Assembly (NCBI GenBank): GCA_963383645.1
Contig: OY726560.1
Coordinates: 85,299,093 to 85,363,092 of the forward strand
Direction of reading: 5' to 3'
Origin: Muscardinus avellanarius
Taxonomy: Eukaryota > Chordata > Mammalia > Rodentia > Gliridae
Length of the DNA: 64,000 nt
Both the position numbers and the translations under genes were made by a program. The notes under the pieces were generated by a model. The model saw nothing but the letters and a program-made list of their open reading frames with translations, was not told where the DNA came from and ran no database searches. Shown here piece after piece: positions 1 through 9,217 of this stretch. Position 1 is the stretch's first letter, and every line of letters starts with the position of its first letter.

Positions 1-135
1 ACATCATAGTGGGATACAAACTTTTGTAGACATACATGCACACATCGCCCAGTCAGCCCCCACCCGATCCCCAACCCTTCCTCTCCCCATCCCCCCCTCC
101 CATGCTTGGCTTAGTGGTTGACATCTAGTATTATA
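1..135 (-). mobile_element. L1 3' UTR fragment
   Basis: The pyrimidine-rich stretch and the following ccatgcttggcttagtggtt match, with small changes, the 3' UTR of the larger minus-strand L1 near 23810-23960 and the L1 tail at 32585-32720. In L1 orientation it is the G-rich 3' UTR. It is truncated by the window edge or by old rearrangement, and its link to the L1 5' half at 1011-2738 is broken by an older plus-strand L1 piece. Confidence 0.7.
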
Positions 136-344
136 GCAATTTATCCAAAATTAAAAATGATAATCTCACATAACAGTTTCATTTGTCTGATACCAAGATT
201 TTGATGACTTAAAGATAACATTTCAATATTTCTTTTTACTTTCTTTCTTACCAGAGAATATTTTTTTCTATTTTTTTTAGGTGAAACTATCATATATTTA
301 TATATTTATTTTTCAGAAAAAAAATCTATCCTAATATGGAATAT
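136..344. other. AT-rich unassigned stretch
   Basis: AT-rich sequence with T runs between two L1 pieces. It may be decayed L1 3' UTR or ordinary intergenic DNA. No gene signal was seen. Confidence 0.4.
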
Positions 345-1010
345 GGACTCTAGATACCCAAAACGATCTTGAAAAAGAACAAAGCTAGAAGATATATATT
401 TTCTGATTTCAAACCATATAAAGCTACAATAATTGAAACAGTGTAGTACTATTCTAAAGGCAGATATATAAACCATTGGAGTTAAATAAAAGCCTAGAGT
501 TAAATTCTTCCCTATATTGTCAAGTTATTTTTGACAAGGTTTCCACGAACATTTGGTGGTGGGAATAATAGTCTTTTAACTAAATATTGTTGAAACATAA
601 TAATTACATGGAAAGGAATAAAGTTGGACCCTTACCTAATCCCATATACAAATATTAACTCAAAATAGATAAAAGACCTAAATATAAATCTTAAGACTAT
701 AAACTTTTAGAAGAAAATCTGGGTCATAAAACCTCACAACATTGAAATTGGCAGTGATTTCTTGGATATGATTTCAATGGCACAGGCAACAGAAGAGTAC
801 ACAAACTCCCTAAAAAATAAAAAAACATATTGTATATCCAAAGACAATGTAAACAGAGTTAACAGTTACTAATAGAATGGGATAAAATATTTCCAAATGC
901 TATATGTGAAGGTATGTTAATATTCCAACCTGAAATCCTAAAAATTAACAATAATAAAGGCAAACAATACCATTTAGAGATAGGTAAAAGACAAACATAA
1001 GTAATGAATC
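345..1010 (+). mobile_element. Degenerate L1 ORF2 C-terminal part
   Basis: Broken plus-strand reading frames carry the typical L1 ORF2 C-terminal order: an ISDFK/ISNHIKLQ-like segment, then a KTAWYW-equivalent stretch, then the region before the ORF2 end. Stops and frameshifts are frequent, so this is an old, dead copy. Its orientation is opposite to the flanking L1 pieces. Confidence 0.55.
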
Positions 1011-2738
1011 TCCACAGATAACCAATCTTAGTTGACTGTTGGATGGAAACTCTTGTTTCTCTGGTTCTGGTGTGTGTTACCTATTTCTTCTTTGTAGTTA
1101 ATCTCTTTGAGTATTTTCTCTAGTGCTGGTTTTGAAGACATAAATTCCTTCAGTTTCTGTTTGTCATGGAAGCTTCTTATTTCTCCATCTAATTTGATAA
1201 AAAGTTTTGCTGGGTAGGAAATTTTTGGCTGGAAGTTGTTTTCTTTCAGAGTTTGGAATATGTTACTCCAAGCCCTTCTGGCTCTCATGACTTGGTTTGG
1301 GAAGTCTGGAGTGATTCTAATTGGTTTGCCTCTGAATGTCACCTGGCCCTTTGTTTTTGTTGCCTTTAGGATTCTCTGCTTGGTTTCCACATTGGTCATT
1401 TTGACAATTATGTGGTGTGGGGATCCTCTTCTCCGATCCTGTCTAAAGGGAGTTCTATAAGTTTCCTGGACCTGTGTATCAACCTCTTGCTCTATGTTTG
1501 GAAAATTTTCTGCTATTACTTCCTTGAAGAGATTGTTGATCCCTTTGGTTTCACTTTCTTTTCCCTCCTCTATTCCAATTATTCTTAGGTTAGCTCTCTT
1601 AAAATGGGCCCATATTTCTTCAATATCAGATTCCTGCTGTCGGATATTTTTTCCTAGATTAGAAACTATGCATTCATTTTTGGAATGATCATCTTCTAAG
1701 AGCGAGATTCTGTTCTCCATGCGGTCTAAATGGTTGTTTGTGCTTTGAATTGAGGCCTTTACTTCGTTAATTGCATCCTTTATCTCTTTTTGGCTCTCTC
1801 TGAGTTCTTTTTGAAGCACCTCTATTATTTCTACAGTTATTTTCCTGATTTGATCTTCTAGAAATCTCTGATTTTCTGTTTTATCGGGTTCTATGTTGTG
1901 GGGTTGTGGGCATTCATTGCTCCAGTATTATTCCTCTTTCCCATGATTTAGGAAGTTTGTGCCTTCTCTGGGTTCTTCCCTTGGATCACTATGACTTCAC
2001 TTAAGGTGTTCTGGATCTCGAGTCAGTAGTTTCTCAGACCCCACTACTCCTTTACTGGGTTGTATCACAGAGTCTCCGACCCAGAGAGTCGATAGAGGCT
2101 GCTTTAGACTGTGGGGGGTGCCAGGTTGCACGTTCTCCTATGGTGTGATATCTCTGCCACCGCCCCTCCCCCACTGGGTCAAGTCCCAGGGAGTACAGTA
2201 CTGGGATTTCTCCTCTGTGGCCCGCAATTTGACTCACTGTTCTTGAGTACGCAGATGTAGCTGTACTGGCCTCGCTGAATTCAGTGCTGCTGCCGCCGCT
2301 GGCAATATGGTGCCGCTGACACGCCCTCGGCGTGAGGCTGGCATATTTCTTCTTGGTTTTGATTTTCACTCTGAATCCCTGTGGCATGTGCTGAACTCAG
2401 CCACTGGGAGCTTTAGATTTTACCTGCAGCGAGAAATCCTGCCTGGCTGTTCCGCAGCGGCTCACCTCGGCTTGCTGTAGCCGTCCGGTGAATTTGCTGC
2501 TGCCGCCGGCAGTATGGCGCTGCTGCTGCGTCCTCGGGCGTGAGGCCGGTGTATCTCCTCTGTGGCTCTGAGCTCTGTTCTCATTCCGCTTTCTCTCTGG
2601 AGCCTGGTGATTTTTTTGTTTCTCTGGTGTAGGTGTTTTCTGGCTATGAAAGGCGCTGATTTTGTGGTAATGGAGATTGGTTGTTAGCGGGGCTCTTAAG
2701 CCCCACTTTTCTCGGTCGCCATCTTCCCGGAAGTCCCC
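1011..2738 (-). mobile_element. 5' half of an L1 retrotransposon (5' UTR plus ORF1)
   Basis: Read on the minus strand this begins at 2738 with a purine-rich L1 start containing an AAGATGGCG element, the YY1-type site usual at L1 5' ends. A GC-rich 5' UTR (about 2738-1950) and ORF1 follow. Sequence similarity to the second L1 copy stops near 1028, so ORF2 and the 3' end are absent. The copy was either cut by deletion or rearranged against the older L1 at 345-1010. Confidence 0.8.
1028..1819 (-). CDS. L1 ORF1 protein, open frame of transposon origin
   Basis: L1 ORF1p is the RNA-binding chaperone that coats L1 RNA in the cytoplasmic ribonucleoprotein. The roughly 263 codons shown are uninterrupted. 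In order they hold a coiled-coil-type N-terminal part (about residues 1-75), an RRM-like core starting at LRIIGIEEGKE (about 77-175), and the C-terminal domain with RGKPIRITPDFP and IRSFHDKQKLKEFMSSKPALEKIL. The frame is open further upstream and codon 1 as drawn is GTG. The likely authentic ATG near 1945 lies in another frame, so one indel near the N-terminus separates it from the rest. The same protein is encoded, more damaged, at 26384-26989. Not a host gene; expression is unlikely without ORF2 and with the frameshift. Confidence 0.75.
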   Translation of the reverse strand: MLQKELRESQKEIKDAINEVKASIQSTNNHLDRMENRISLLEDDHSKNECIVSNLGKNIRQQESDIEEIWAHFKRANLRIIGIEEGKESETKGINNLFKEVIAENFPNIEQEVDTQVQETYRTPFRQDRRRGSPHHIIVKMTNVETKQRILKATKTKGQVTFRGKPIRITPDFPNQVMRARRAWSNIFQTLKENNFQPKISYPAKLFIKLDGEIRSFHDKQKLKEFMSSKPALEKILKEINYKEEIGNTHQNQRNKSFHPTVN

Positions 2739-2743
2739 TTCAT

Positions 2744-3118
2744 CACCTATTTAATGTAAGTAAATTCCTTTAGCTCAGTCACTCTCTACAGATTATGGAC
2801 ACATATACAAAGCTAGTAGGTATGAGATTGCCAGTCCTTCAGGCCAGCGGCCTACATGCAGGCACCAATTACAGTGCCAGGTGTAAAATCCTTTATCAGA
2901 CTCTGTGTGAGTCCTACTGAGGACCCCTCTGGGGTACTTCTTATGGTGGCATGTATAAAGCCAGTTGCTTCTGTTTCGCTTGCTCTGATGCCCCTTAATC
3001 TGCTATTGGTTTGGGTTTTTGTCTGCTGGATATCTCTCACTCTAGGAAGTGGATTACTACACTCCATAACCTATGGAGGGAGACTGAGCTGAAGGGATTT
3101 ACTTACATTAAATAGGTG
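2744..3118. repeat. 375 bp unit with 48 bp terminal inverted repeats
   Basis: The left arm 2744-2791 and right arm 3071-3118 are inverted copies matching at 42 of 48 positions. The outermost 22 bases (cacctatttaatgtaagtaaat) are identical. The interior is about 280 bp without a convincing protein. No clear target duplication flanks it, and the left end lies six bases from the L1 5' end at 2738. It could be a non-autonomous DNA transposon or the remains of an inverted duplication; I do not recognise the family. Confidence 0.6.
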
Positions 3119-3685
3119 TTGGACCCTAAATTTGTAGAACTAGAATAAAATCAAGCCTAGTTGAGAAAAAAAGCAATGGCAGTTATTAGTGTCACAATCT
3201 GAGGCACACAGAGCCGAGTACCCTGGAACAGTTTTACAGAATGCACACTGTGTTTACAGCATCAAATCCCAAGGGTTGGAAATGATAACGTCTGATTAAG
3301 GCTGGCAAAAGCAAAGCTGTTTGGAAGGATGGGACTGGGTGTGGTCTGCTGCACAGAAGGTCAGCAGAGGTTAACAAAGTCTTAAAGGCCACCTCCATCT
3401 GTATCTGGGGCTCCAGCCAGGTTCTGATGTCAAGGTATCTACAGTCTGATTAGCAATGGCCTCTTGACCCTATTGTAAGTGCTGAGAACTATCCCTGGAG
3501 GAGGATAACTTTGAGGGAACTATCCCTCAAGGAGGGCAATTCAGAGGGGAGAAGAGGACCTCAACTCTGCAGGGTCTGGATTTTTGCCATGGAAAATAAT
3601 TTCAGGGCATGTCAGATAGTAAAGCACAAAGATTTACTCAGTGAAAGAAAGCAATGGCAGTAGGTAAACATGAAAGGCACAAGCC
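3119..3685. other. Unassigned stretch with an internal repeat
   Basis: No gene or recognised element. Around 3488-3560 the phrase gaactatccct recurs twice with similar purine-rich surroundings (ggaggagga, aaggaggg), a short local duplication. It may be an old LTR of the MaLR type, which I could not confirm. Confidence 0.4.
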
Positions 3686-4080
3686 CAGCACCAGGGCAGC
3701 CCTGTTTGGGAGGCCACGGCAGGAGGGTAAAGGGTTCAAGGCCAGAGTTCTTTCAAAATAAAAAGTGAAAAGAGCTGGAGATGTAGCTCAGAGGCAGAGC
3801 ACTTGTGTTAATCCCAGTACCACAAAAGAGAGAGAAAGAAAGCAGGTCCCTGAGAGTAAGTTGCAATTGTGAGCTCCTCTTTAAAAGGAGACCTTGTAGC
3901 CTTGCATAGTGGCATACACCTGTAATCACAGTATTTGAGAGGCTGAAACAGAAAGATTGTGGGTTTGAGAACAGCCTCAGAAAGTAGTAAGACTCTCAGC
4001 AACATAGCAAGACCCTGTTTAAAATAAAAAATAAGGATATGGGTGTAGTTTGGAGGATTCAATCTCAAGTACCACAATAA
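3686..4080 (+). mobile_element. Two B1-dID SINEs, old copies
   Basis: 3686-3830 keeps the ID-like tail (gagctggagatgtagctcagaggcagagcac ending in cccagtaccac) with a decayed B1 part. 3893-4080 has the full order from ttgcatagtggcatacacctgtaatc to ctcaagtaccac. Both are on the plus strand. Confidence 0.8.
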
Positions 4081-4229
4081 ATGAATAGATGATAGATAGG
4101 TAAATAGATGATAGATAAAAATAAAGGACACTTTATGAGGGCTGGGTATGGGAAGGTTTATAGAAATGATGTCAGCCTGATGATCTTAGTTTCTTTTTTT
4201 TTTCCTTTTTTTCTTTTTTCTTGGGGGAG

Positions 4230-4408
4230 AGGGGTACTAGAGATTAGACCCAGTAATATTCTATGTCTGAGCTATACCCCACCCCTTTTTATTTGTTATT
4301 TATAAAAAGGGTCTTGATAAGTTGCCCAACTGGCCTCAAACCTGCAATTCTCCTGTTTGGATCTCCTAAGTACAGGGATGATAGGTATACACCACTGTGC
4401 CTGGATGA
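4230..4408 (-). mobile_element. B1-dID SINE
   Basis: Reverse-orientation SINE from the tail (gagctatacccc box) to the B1 head (accactgtgcctgg), preceded by a T-rich run that is the A tail in SINE orientation. Confidence 0.8.
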
Positions 4409-4675
4409 TCTATTTTAATTTCTTTGATCATGGATCACAGGACATTTACATCTTCTGGAGGATCTGCAGGATTGTCAGGCCATGGGTGTGGGTTGGAAAA
4501 GAATTCCCACGAGTACAGTTACAGACACATTTATTTAAGAGAAGACAGATAACACATTCAAAGAATGAATATGGGCCATTGAGGGGACTGGTCAACCTAG
4601 AGGGGGAGGGAGACTGGTCAACCTAGAGGGACATGGCTCCTTTTTCTTTTCTTTCTTCCTTTTTTTTTTTTTTTT

Positions 4676-4975
4676 TTAACTGGAGATTGATCCCAGGGGC
4701 ACTCTACCTTCCAGCTACCCTAGCCTTTTTTTTGGGGGGGGTGGTACTGGGGTTCCTGGAAACCCTTCTACCTCTAGGCTACACTCCCAGACCTATTTTT
4801 TTATTTTTATTTGGAAACAGGGTCTCTTAAGCCAGCAAGGCTGGCTTCGAACCTGGGCAATCCTCCTGTCACCACCTCCCAAGCGCAGGGATTACAAGCA
4901 TGCGCCACCACACCTGGCATTACCTTAGCCCTTTTTATTTATTTATTTACTTTTTGGAAAAAAATCTTGCTAAGT
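4676..4975 (-). mobile_element. Old SINE split by a young SINE (about 4733-4917)
   Basis: The old SINE starts at tggagattgatcccaggggc. It is interrupted by a young copy of the subfamily marked by cttaagccagc, ggtttccaaataaa-type linker and tcctggaa..ccttctacc. The repeated phrase taccctagcc / taccttagcc on the two sides of the young copy is its target duplication. The rest of the old SINE continues at 4918-4975 and then, beyond the provirus, at 7155-7257. Confidence 0.8.
4970..4975. repeat. Left target-site duplication of the provirus
   Basis: ctaagt occurs immediately before the left LTR and again at 7155-7160 after the right LTR. Six bases is the usual length for class II (beta-like) endogenous retroviruses. 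Confidence 0.9.
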
Positions 4976-5281
4976 TGTCGCGTCCCTCGACCAGCGATTA
5001 AGACACGACACGAAGCTCTTCTTGCAAGCCGTTTATTCAGGATACTCATAATAACGGAATGGCGAAGATCTGCCTCGCGCAGTGCATTATAAACATTAAC
5101 TCCCCCAATCACTTCTTGCCACATCTCACTCACTCACTGGCTCACGCTCGTCAGGTCACCACCACGTCATGTGTTACGCAACCCTAGCCTCCAAATATGG
5201 AGTTGCTTCCTGCACAGCCATGTGCCTAATCAAGCTCAGAGGCAGGAAGCCGGTGCCATCTTTCAATGGCGGCTCACCACA
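4976..5281 (-). repeat. 3' LTR of the provirus
   Basis: 306 bp, starting TGTGGTGAGCC and ending GGACGCGACA on the minus strand. A TATA-like tttataat lies near 5083-5092 and an AATAAA polyadenylation signal near 5027-5034. A TGACGTGG element in U3 resembles a CREB/ATF site. Confidence 0.92.
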
Positions 5282-5303
5282 ATTCCCCCTTTTTGTTTTT
5301 ATA
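5282..5303 (-). promoter_or_regulatory. Polypurine tract
   Basis: On the minus strand a purine tract (AAAAACAAAAAGGGGGAAT) lies directly before the 3' LTR. This is the expected place for the primer of plus-strand DNA synthesis. Confidence 0.85.
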
Positions 5304-5462
5304 GGCAACAGGTAAGAGCAGAGGTTTGACCCCTATTAATCACTGGCACCTTTTTCTAGGGACGGGTACTTGGGTGCCTAACCCGTGTGCAGTCAAGCGT
5401 ACTCTTCCTGAGGACCAAACTTGTGCCCTCAGCTGCAGTGCTTTGCCTTGCAACCTGAGCCA

Positions 5463-5798
5463 CTATGCCTTAGCTGCCGCGAGCCAGGCTTGGGGTGATT
5501 GTCCTGCCTCGATAGCCACACAGGCCTGTATAAACATGGCTGTATTATGACTAAAACTTTGGCGAAGACGAGCAATGCACCAGACACAAAACAACACAGC
5601 CACAACCAATAATCCCATCAAGGCCCCCAATCCAGCCCATTCCTTTAGATGATTCATGGCACGAGTTATCCAAGATGACAGTCCTTTGGCCAAACTGATG
5701 TCCACACGAGTCGAGTTGACGGTGACCACGGCAGTGCGTAATCTCTCTGGTTGGGTTTCAAATTTTCCCGTCCAGTTGCCTAAAAGATAAATTGACAA
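5463..5798 (-). pseudogene. env: Retroviral env C-terminal part with membrane anchor
   Basis: Env mediates receptor binding and membrane fusion in the intact virus. This open segment (about 110 codons) has two N-glycosylation sequons (NWT, NST), a membrane-proximal helix ending in WAGLGALMG, one hydrophobic segment of about 20 residues followed by ARLR as stop-transfer, and a tail of about 35 residues. It directly precedes the polypurine tract and 3' LTR. It lacks a visible fusion peptide and the usual cysteine loop of the transmembrane subunit. It is in a different frame from the upstream env piece, so it cannot give a full Env. Confidence 0.75.
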
Positions 5799-5811
5799 CT
5801 CCCGAGACAGG

Positions 5812-6130
5812 TTAGCGGCTTTTGTAAAATTTTACATGTTCACAAGAGACATTCACTACTCCGAAACTTAGATAACCCTTCGGAGCAGTAACAGTATTAT
5901 TTTGTCTCTGTTTTCCCCATTTTTGTTTGAGGGAAAACCAGCCTGATATTCCCTTTTGTAAGGGGATACAAGATTCGTTCTCCTGAGGAGATGAGGTGGT
6001 GAAACAGAGGCTGCCCAACTCCCTAAAGGTTTTATTAATCTTTAAAGGTGCCTGTTCTTCATCTAATGGGAGGTAGGGTAGATTAATTTTCTTACCAGAA
6101 ATGCCGATAGAATTCCCCATCTCCATTCCA
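5812..6130 (-). pseudogene. env: Retroviral env fragment, surface-subunit-like
   Basis: An open frame with four potential N-glycosylation sites (NKT, NES, NNT, NVS) within about 100 codons, as expected of an Env ectodomain. It overlaps the end of the gag frame in another frame and ends in a stop at 5812, just before the frame with the membrane anchor. Assignment rests on position, glycosylation pattern and the following anchor segment, not on an alignment. Confidence 0.55.
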
Positions 6131-6475
6131 TCTGAACCGAGATTTCTCAGATTTCTGTTCTTTGAGTAATTCAAGGGCGGTTTGCCCTTCCTTAATAGCA
6201 TCGTGATATTTTTGATCTTCTAAACAACCTCTGACCAATTTCCAAATAGGTAGAACACAGGGATTAAGGCTTTTCTGTTGCTTGGCATATTCAAGATCTC
6301 GACCAAGCTTTTTCCAACTAGGAACTGTCAGGTTATCTGAGACAGCAAACCATGGAGCAGCGCTGTCACAATCATTTAAAAGTTTCTCTAAAGTAGACTC
6401 TCTAAATTCTAAACTTCTAGAATAAAGTAGCTCCTGGAGAGCCAAAAAAATTGGATGAGACTGTGAAGCCCCCAT
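6092..6475 (-). pseudogene. gag: Truncated retroviral gag, matrix region
   Basis: Gag forms the viral particle, and its matrix domain binds membrane. I start at the ATG at 6475, not at the upstream in-frame ATG at 6550, because the product then begins MGASQS, a classical N-myristoylation signal typical of betaretroviral Gag. About 100 codons of helical, matrix-type sequence follow (short motifs LEKLLNDCD, WKKLGRDLEYAKQQ, LPIWKLVRGCL). The frame then leaves gag near a Lys/Glu-rich segment and stops at 6092. Capsid, nucleocapsid and all of pro-pol are absent. Confidence 0.75.
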
Positions 6476-6519
6476 CCCAAAACTAAGCCCAAAGATCGCG
6501 GCTTTACCTTCGCGTTCCT

Positions 6520-6692
6520 GCGTCTGCTTTGACCGCAACTCCACTTTCACTTTTTCGTGTCTGCTTTAACCGCAACTCCACTTTCACTTTCCCGCGTCTG
6601 CTTGACCGCGGCTCTACTTCCACTTTCCCGCGTCTGCTTTGATCGCAGCTCTACTGTCACTTTCCCGTCTGCTTTGATCGCAGCTCTACTGG
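6520..6692 (-). repeat. Tandem 37 bp repeats in the proviral leader
   Basis: About 4.7 units of roughly 37 bp, each built on cgtctgctttgaccgcaact followed by cactttc. Units begin near 6520, 6557, 6594, 6630 and 6667. They lie between the primer binding site and the gag start, where packaging signals or internal ribosome entry usually map in retroviruses. A role is inference. Confidence 0.8.
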
Positions 6693-6828
6693 ATTTGCTC
6701 TTCCCTTATCCACAGGTGAGAGCGGTTACCCGCATTTTTCGCGGACCCCCCCAACTTACCAGGGGACTTACCGGTGCACCTTCCCTGACGACAGCAAGTT
6801 CTGAGCTTCACGCACGGGAGCTGTTTTT

Positions 6829-6846
6829 TCCCCGTACGGGCCACCA
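6829..6846 (-). promoter_or_regulatory. Primer binding site for tRNA-Ile
   Basis: The 18 bases TGGTGGCCCGTACGGGGA (minus strand) start two bases after the 5' LTR. They are, as I recall the tRNA, an exact complement of the 3' end of tRNA-Ile(AAU) including CCA. Class II rodent elements more often use tRNA-Phe or tRNA-Lys, so this is unusual. Confidence 0.85.
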
Positions 6847-6848
6847 GT

Positions 6849-7154
6849 TGTCGCGTCCCTCGACCAGCGATTAAGACATGACATGAAGCTCTTCTTGCAA
6901 GCCGTTTATTCAGGATACTCATAATAACGGAATGGCGAAGATCTGCCGCGCGCAGGGCATTATAAACATTAACTCCCCCAATCACTTCTTGCCACATCTC
7001 ACTCACTCACTGGCTCACGCTCGTCAGGTCACCACCACGTCATGTGTTATGCAACCCTAGCCTCCAAATATGGAGTTGCTTCCTGCACAGCCATGTGCCT
7101 AATCACGCTCAGAGGCAGGAAGCCGGCGCCATCTTTCAATGGCGGCTCACCACA
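6849..7154 (-). repeat. 5' LTR of the provirus
   Basis: 306 bp, colinear with the copy at 4976-5281 with seven substitutions and no indels. It is followed (minus strand) by a 2-base spacer and the primer binding site, which identifies it as the 5' LTR. Confidence 0.92.
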
Positions 7155-7257
7155 CTAAGTTGCTGAGGATCTCACTAAACTGCCTAGACTGGTCTTGTAC
7201 CTTCAATCCTCCTTTCAGAGCCATTCAAGTACAGGGATAACAGGCATGTATTATCAC
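7155..7257 (-). mobile_element. Remainder of the old SINE split by the provirus
   Basis: Continues the SINE interrupted at 4975: ctaagttgctgagg through attatcacaagtagct. The first six bases are the right-hand target duplication. Confidence 0.8.
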
Positions 7258-7371
7258 AAGTAGCTATGCTTCTCCTCTTCTTTTTTCCTCCTCCTTTTTT
7301 TTTTCCTTAGAGCTATATACTCTAAACCTTGTTTGTTCACTCGTTCACTTATTTATTTGTTCATTTATTTT

Positions 7372-7572
7372 TGCAGTACTAGAGATTGAACCCAGGGGCA
7401 TTCTAACTCCAAGATATACCCTCAGCGTCATTTTTATGTTTTATTTAGAAGCAGGGCTTAGGAAGTTGTGGGGGGCCTCATGAGGTTGCTGAGGCTGGCT
7501 CAGCAGGTTGAGGTTGCTGAACCTGTGATCCTCCAGTCTCAGCCTCCCAAGTACTGGGATTACAAGCAGTGG
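7372..7572 (-). mobile_element. B1-dID SINE
   Basis: Tail box gattgaacccaggggcatt, linker, and B1 part with cctcccaagtactgggattacaag. A truncated head ends the copy. Confidence 0.8.
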
Positions 7573-8129
7573 CTCTTCTTTTAAAGGAAACTTTGAAAGT
7601 AAGGCGCACAAATGGGGTGAACAAATGGTGAGCAAATTATGGCCATGTGACCTTTTCAACCTTCTGTGGATGGGTGGCAGTCCTGTTGGCTCCAGACACC
7701 CCTGATCCCCAGTCAGGGTTCTCAGAAGGCACAGCCATTCAAGTAGTTCAAGTAGCGGTGAAAAAAGTCCGTTTGCTCTCTCCCACTGACAGCTGGAAGG
7801 CCTGAGACCAGCATCACCCTGCCCCCACCCCAGGGCCCCAGAGCCCAAAGGGAGTTGCAGCCAACCTCAACTATGGCAAGGGTGTGGTGAGTTTTTAGAT
7901 TCAAAGCTACAGTCCACCCATTTGCCCTATTTTTATCTCATTTCTGCTGTGCTGATCCCCTTTACCCATGTCTAGGCAAGCCATCACCTGGATGCTGTTT
8001 GTCCCTCCTATCTAGATAACATTTGGAATGTACCATTTATATAGGCATCTCCTTTTGCTTTATCTGAAAACACTATACATGGGCTACAGTCTCTTTTTCC
8101 CTCCCTTTGTCTCTCTTCTCCCTATCTTT
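7573..8129. other. Stretch without recognised gene or repeat
   Basis: Ordinary intergenic-looking sequence. An open minus-strand frame of about 135 codons crosses the SINE boundary and looks like chance. Confidence 0.5.
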
Positions 8130-8335
8130 TTTTTTTTTTTTTTTTTTTTTTTTGGTGGTACTGAGGTTCCTGGAAGCCCTTCTACCTTCGGGGTACACTC
8201 CCAGACCTATTTTATACTTTTTAATTTTGGGAAACAGAGTCTCTTAAGCCAGCGGCACTGGCTTCGAACCAGCACAATCTTCGTGCCTCCGCCTCCCAAG
8301 CGAGGAGATTACAAGTGTGCGCCACCACGCCCAGC
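8130..8335 (-). mobile_element. Young B1-dID SINE with perfect 13 bp target duplication
   Basis: Complete copy with a long T run (A tail) at its left. tctccctatcttt is present at 8117-8129 and 8336-8348, an exact target duplication that shows L1-type insertion. Confidence 0.92.
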
Positions 8336-8567
8336 TCTCCCTATCTTTATTTCTTCTATTCTAACTCAGAAAAACATGCTACTCACCTAGTCAAAATGAG
8401 GCCTTTAACTCAAAATGAGGCCACTTTCAAATAGATGAGTGAATTTATAGTAAATCTAAGATTTATTTATACAATTCTCAGAATATATTTGGGAGTGACA
8501 TAATTGAAGGAAAACATAAGTCTGGGTTCTAAATTCGAGGAACAGACTTTTAGGTTAAATGCTGCAG

Positions 8568-8769
8568 AGCCAGGCGTGGTGGCGCACACTTGTAATCCCT
8601 GTGCTTGGGAGGCTGAGACAGGATCACACGGGTTCGAAGCCAGCCTCACCTACTTAGTGAGGCTCTCAGCAACTTAGTGAGACCCTGTTTCCAAATAAAG
8701 TATAAAATAGGTCTGGGAGTATAGCCTGGAGGTAGAAAGCCTCTGGGTTCCACCCCCAGTGCCACCAGA
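8568..8769 (+). mobile_element. Young B1-dID SINE with 13 bp target duplication
   Basis: Complete plus-strand copy from agccaggcgtggtggcgca to cagtgccacca. ttaaatgctgcag flanks it at 8555-8567 and 8770-8782. Confidence 0.92.
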
Positions 8770-8782
8770 TTAAATGCTGCAG

Positions 8783-9217
8783 CCTCTTTCCTTCCCACCC
8801 AATTTTATTTCTTTGTTTCTACCCCAGATACCAATACTACTCTATTTTTATTTTTTATTGACATGTTACTATGTGAAATAAAGTTGCAAGGTGCCGTTTG
8901 GCCCAACCAAGAAGCACAATGTGGATCCTTGTTCTGTTCATCACATGCTGAACCTTTGACTTGAAGCAAGCAGCTCCAAACTATGTTCTGGTGCCTGCTG
9001 CTATGTGACATCTTGTTTTTGAACTCTTTCAGAAGGAGTTGATATTCCAACAGGCTGAAGTGGGTGAGTGGAAAGCAGAACGCTAAGCTTTAAACTGTGA
9101 ATATAATGTGCAAAACTGTTATAACTACAGAAACATTGAAAAGTCTTGAATTTGACTTGTATATATGAAAGGAAGTTTTTTTGTTTGTTTTTGTGGGTTT
9201 TTTTGTTGTTTGTTTTT
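8783..9217. other. Stretch without recognised gene or repeat
   Basis: Nothing supportable; GT/T-rich toward the right end. Confidence 0.4.

Larger units (their letters stand above)
4976..7154 (-). mobile_element. Deleted endogenous betaretrovirus-like provirus (LTR-gag'-env'-LTR)
   Basis: A 2179 bp provirus read from right to left: 5' LTR 7154-6849, primer binding site, leader, N-terminal gag, part of env, polypurine tract, 3' LTR 5281-4976. Both LTRs are 306 bp and I count 7 differences (2.3%), most at CpG sites, so the insertion is fairly recent. Protease, polymerase and most of gag and env are missing; gag matrix sequence runs almost directly into env. It could only have moved using enzymes from another element. 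It sits inside an old SINE, between ctaagt duplications. The LTR start (TGTGGTGAGCCGCC) and a TATA-type U3 recall IAP-like class II elements. Confidence 0.92.

Noticed and set aside
2856..3092. Opposed 71-78 codon frames in the inverted-repeat unit as a transposase remnant
   Set aside because: Too short, no catalytic motif, and both strands are open equally.
4939..5133. Small open frame shared by both proviral copies (also 6686-7006)
   Set aside because: It lies in the LTR and is identical only because the LTRs are. There is no sign that the LTR encodes a protein.
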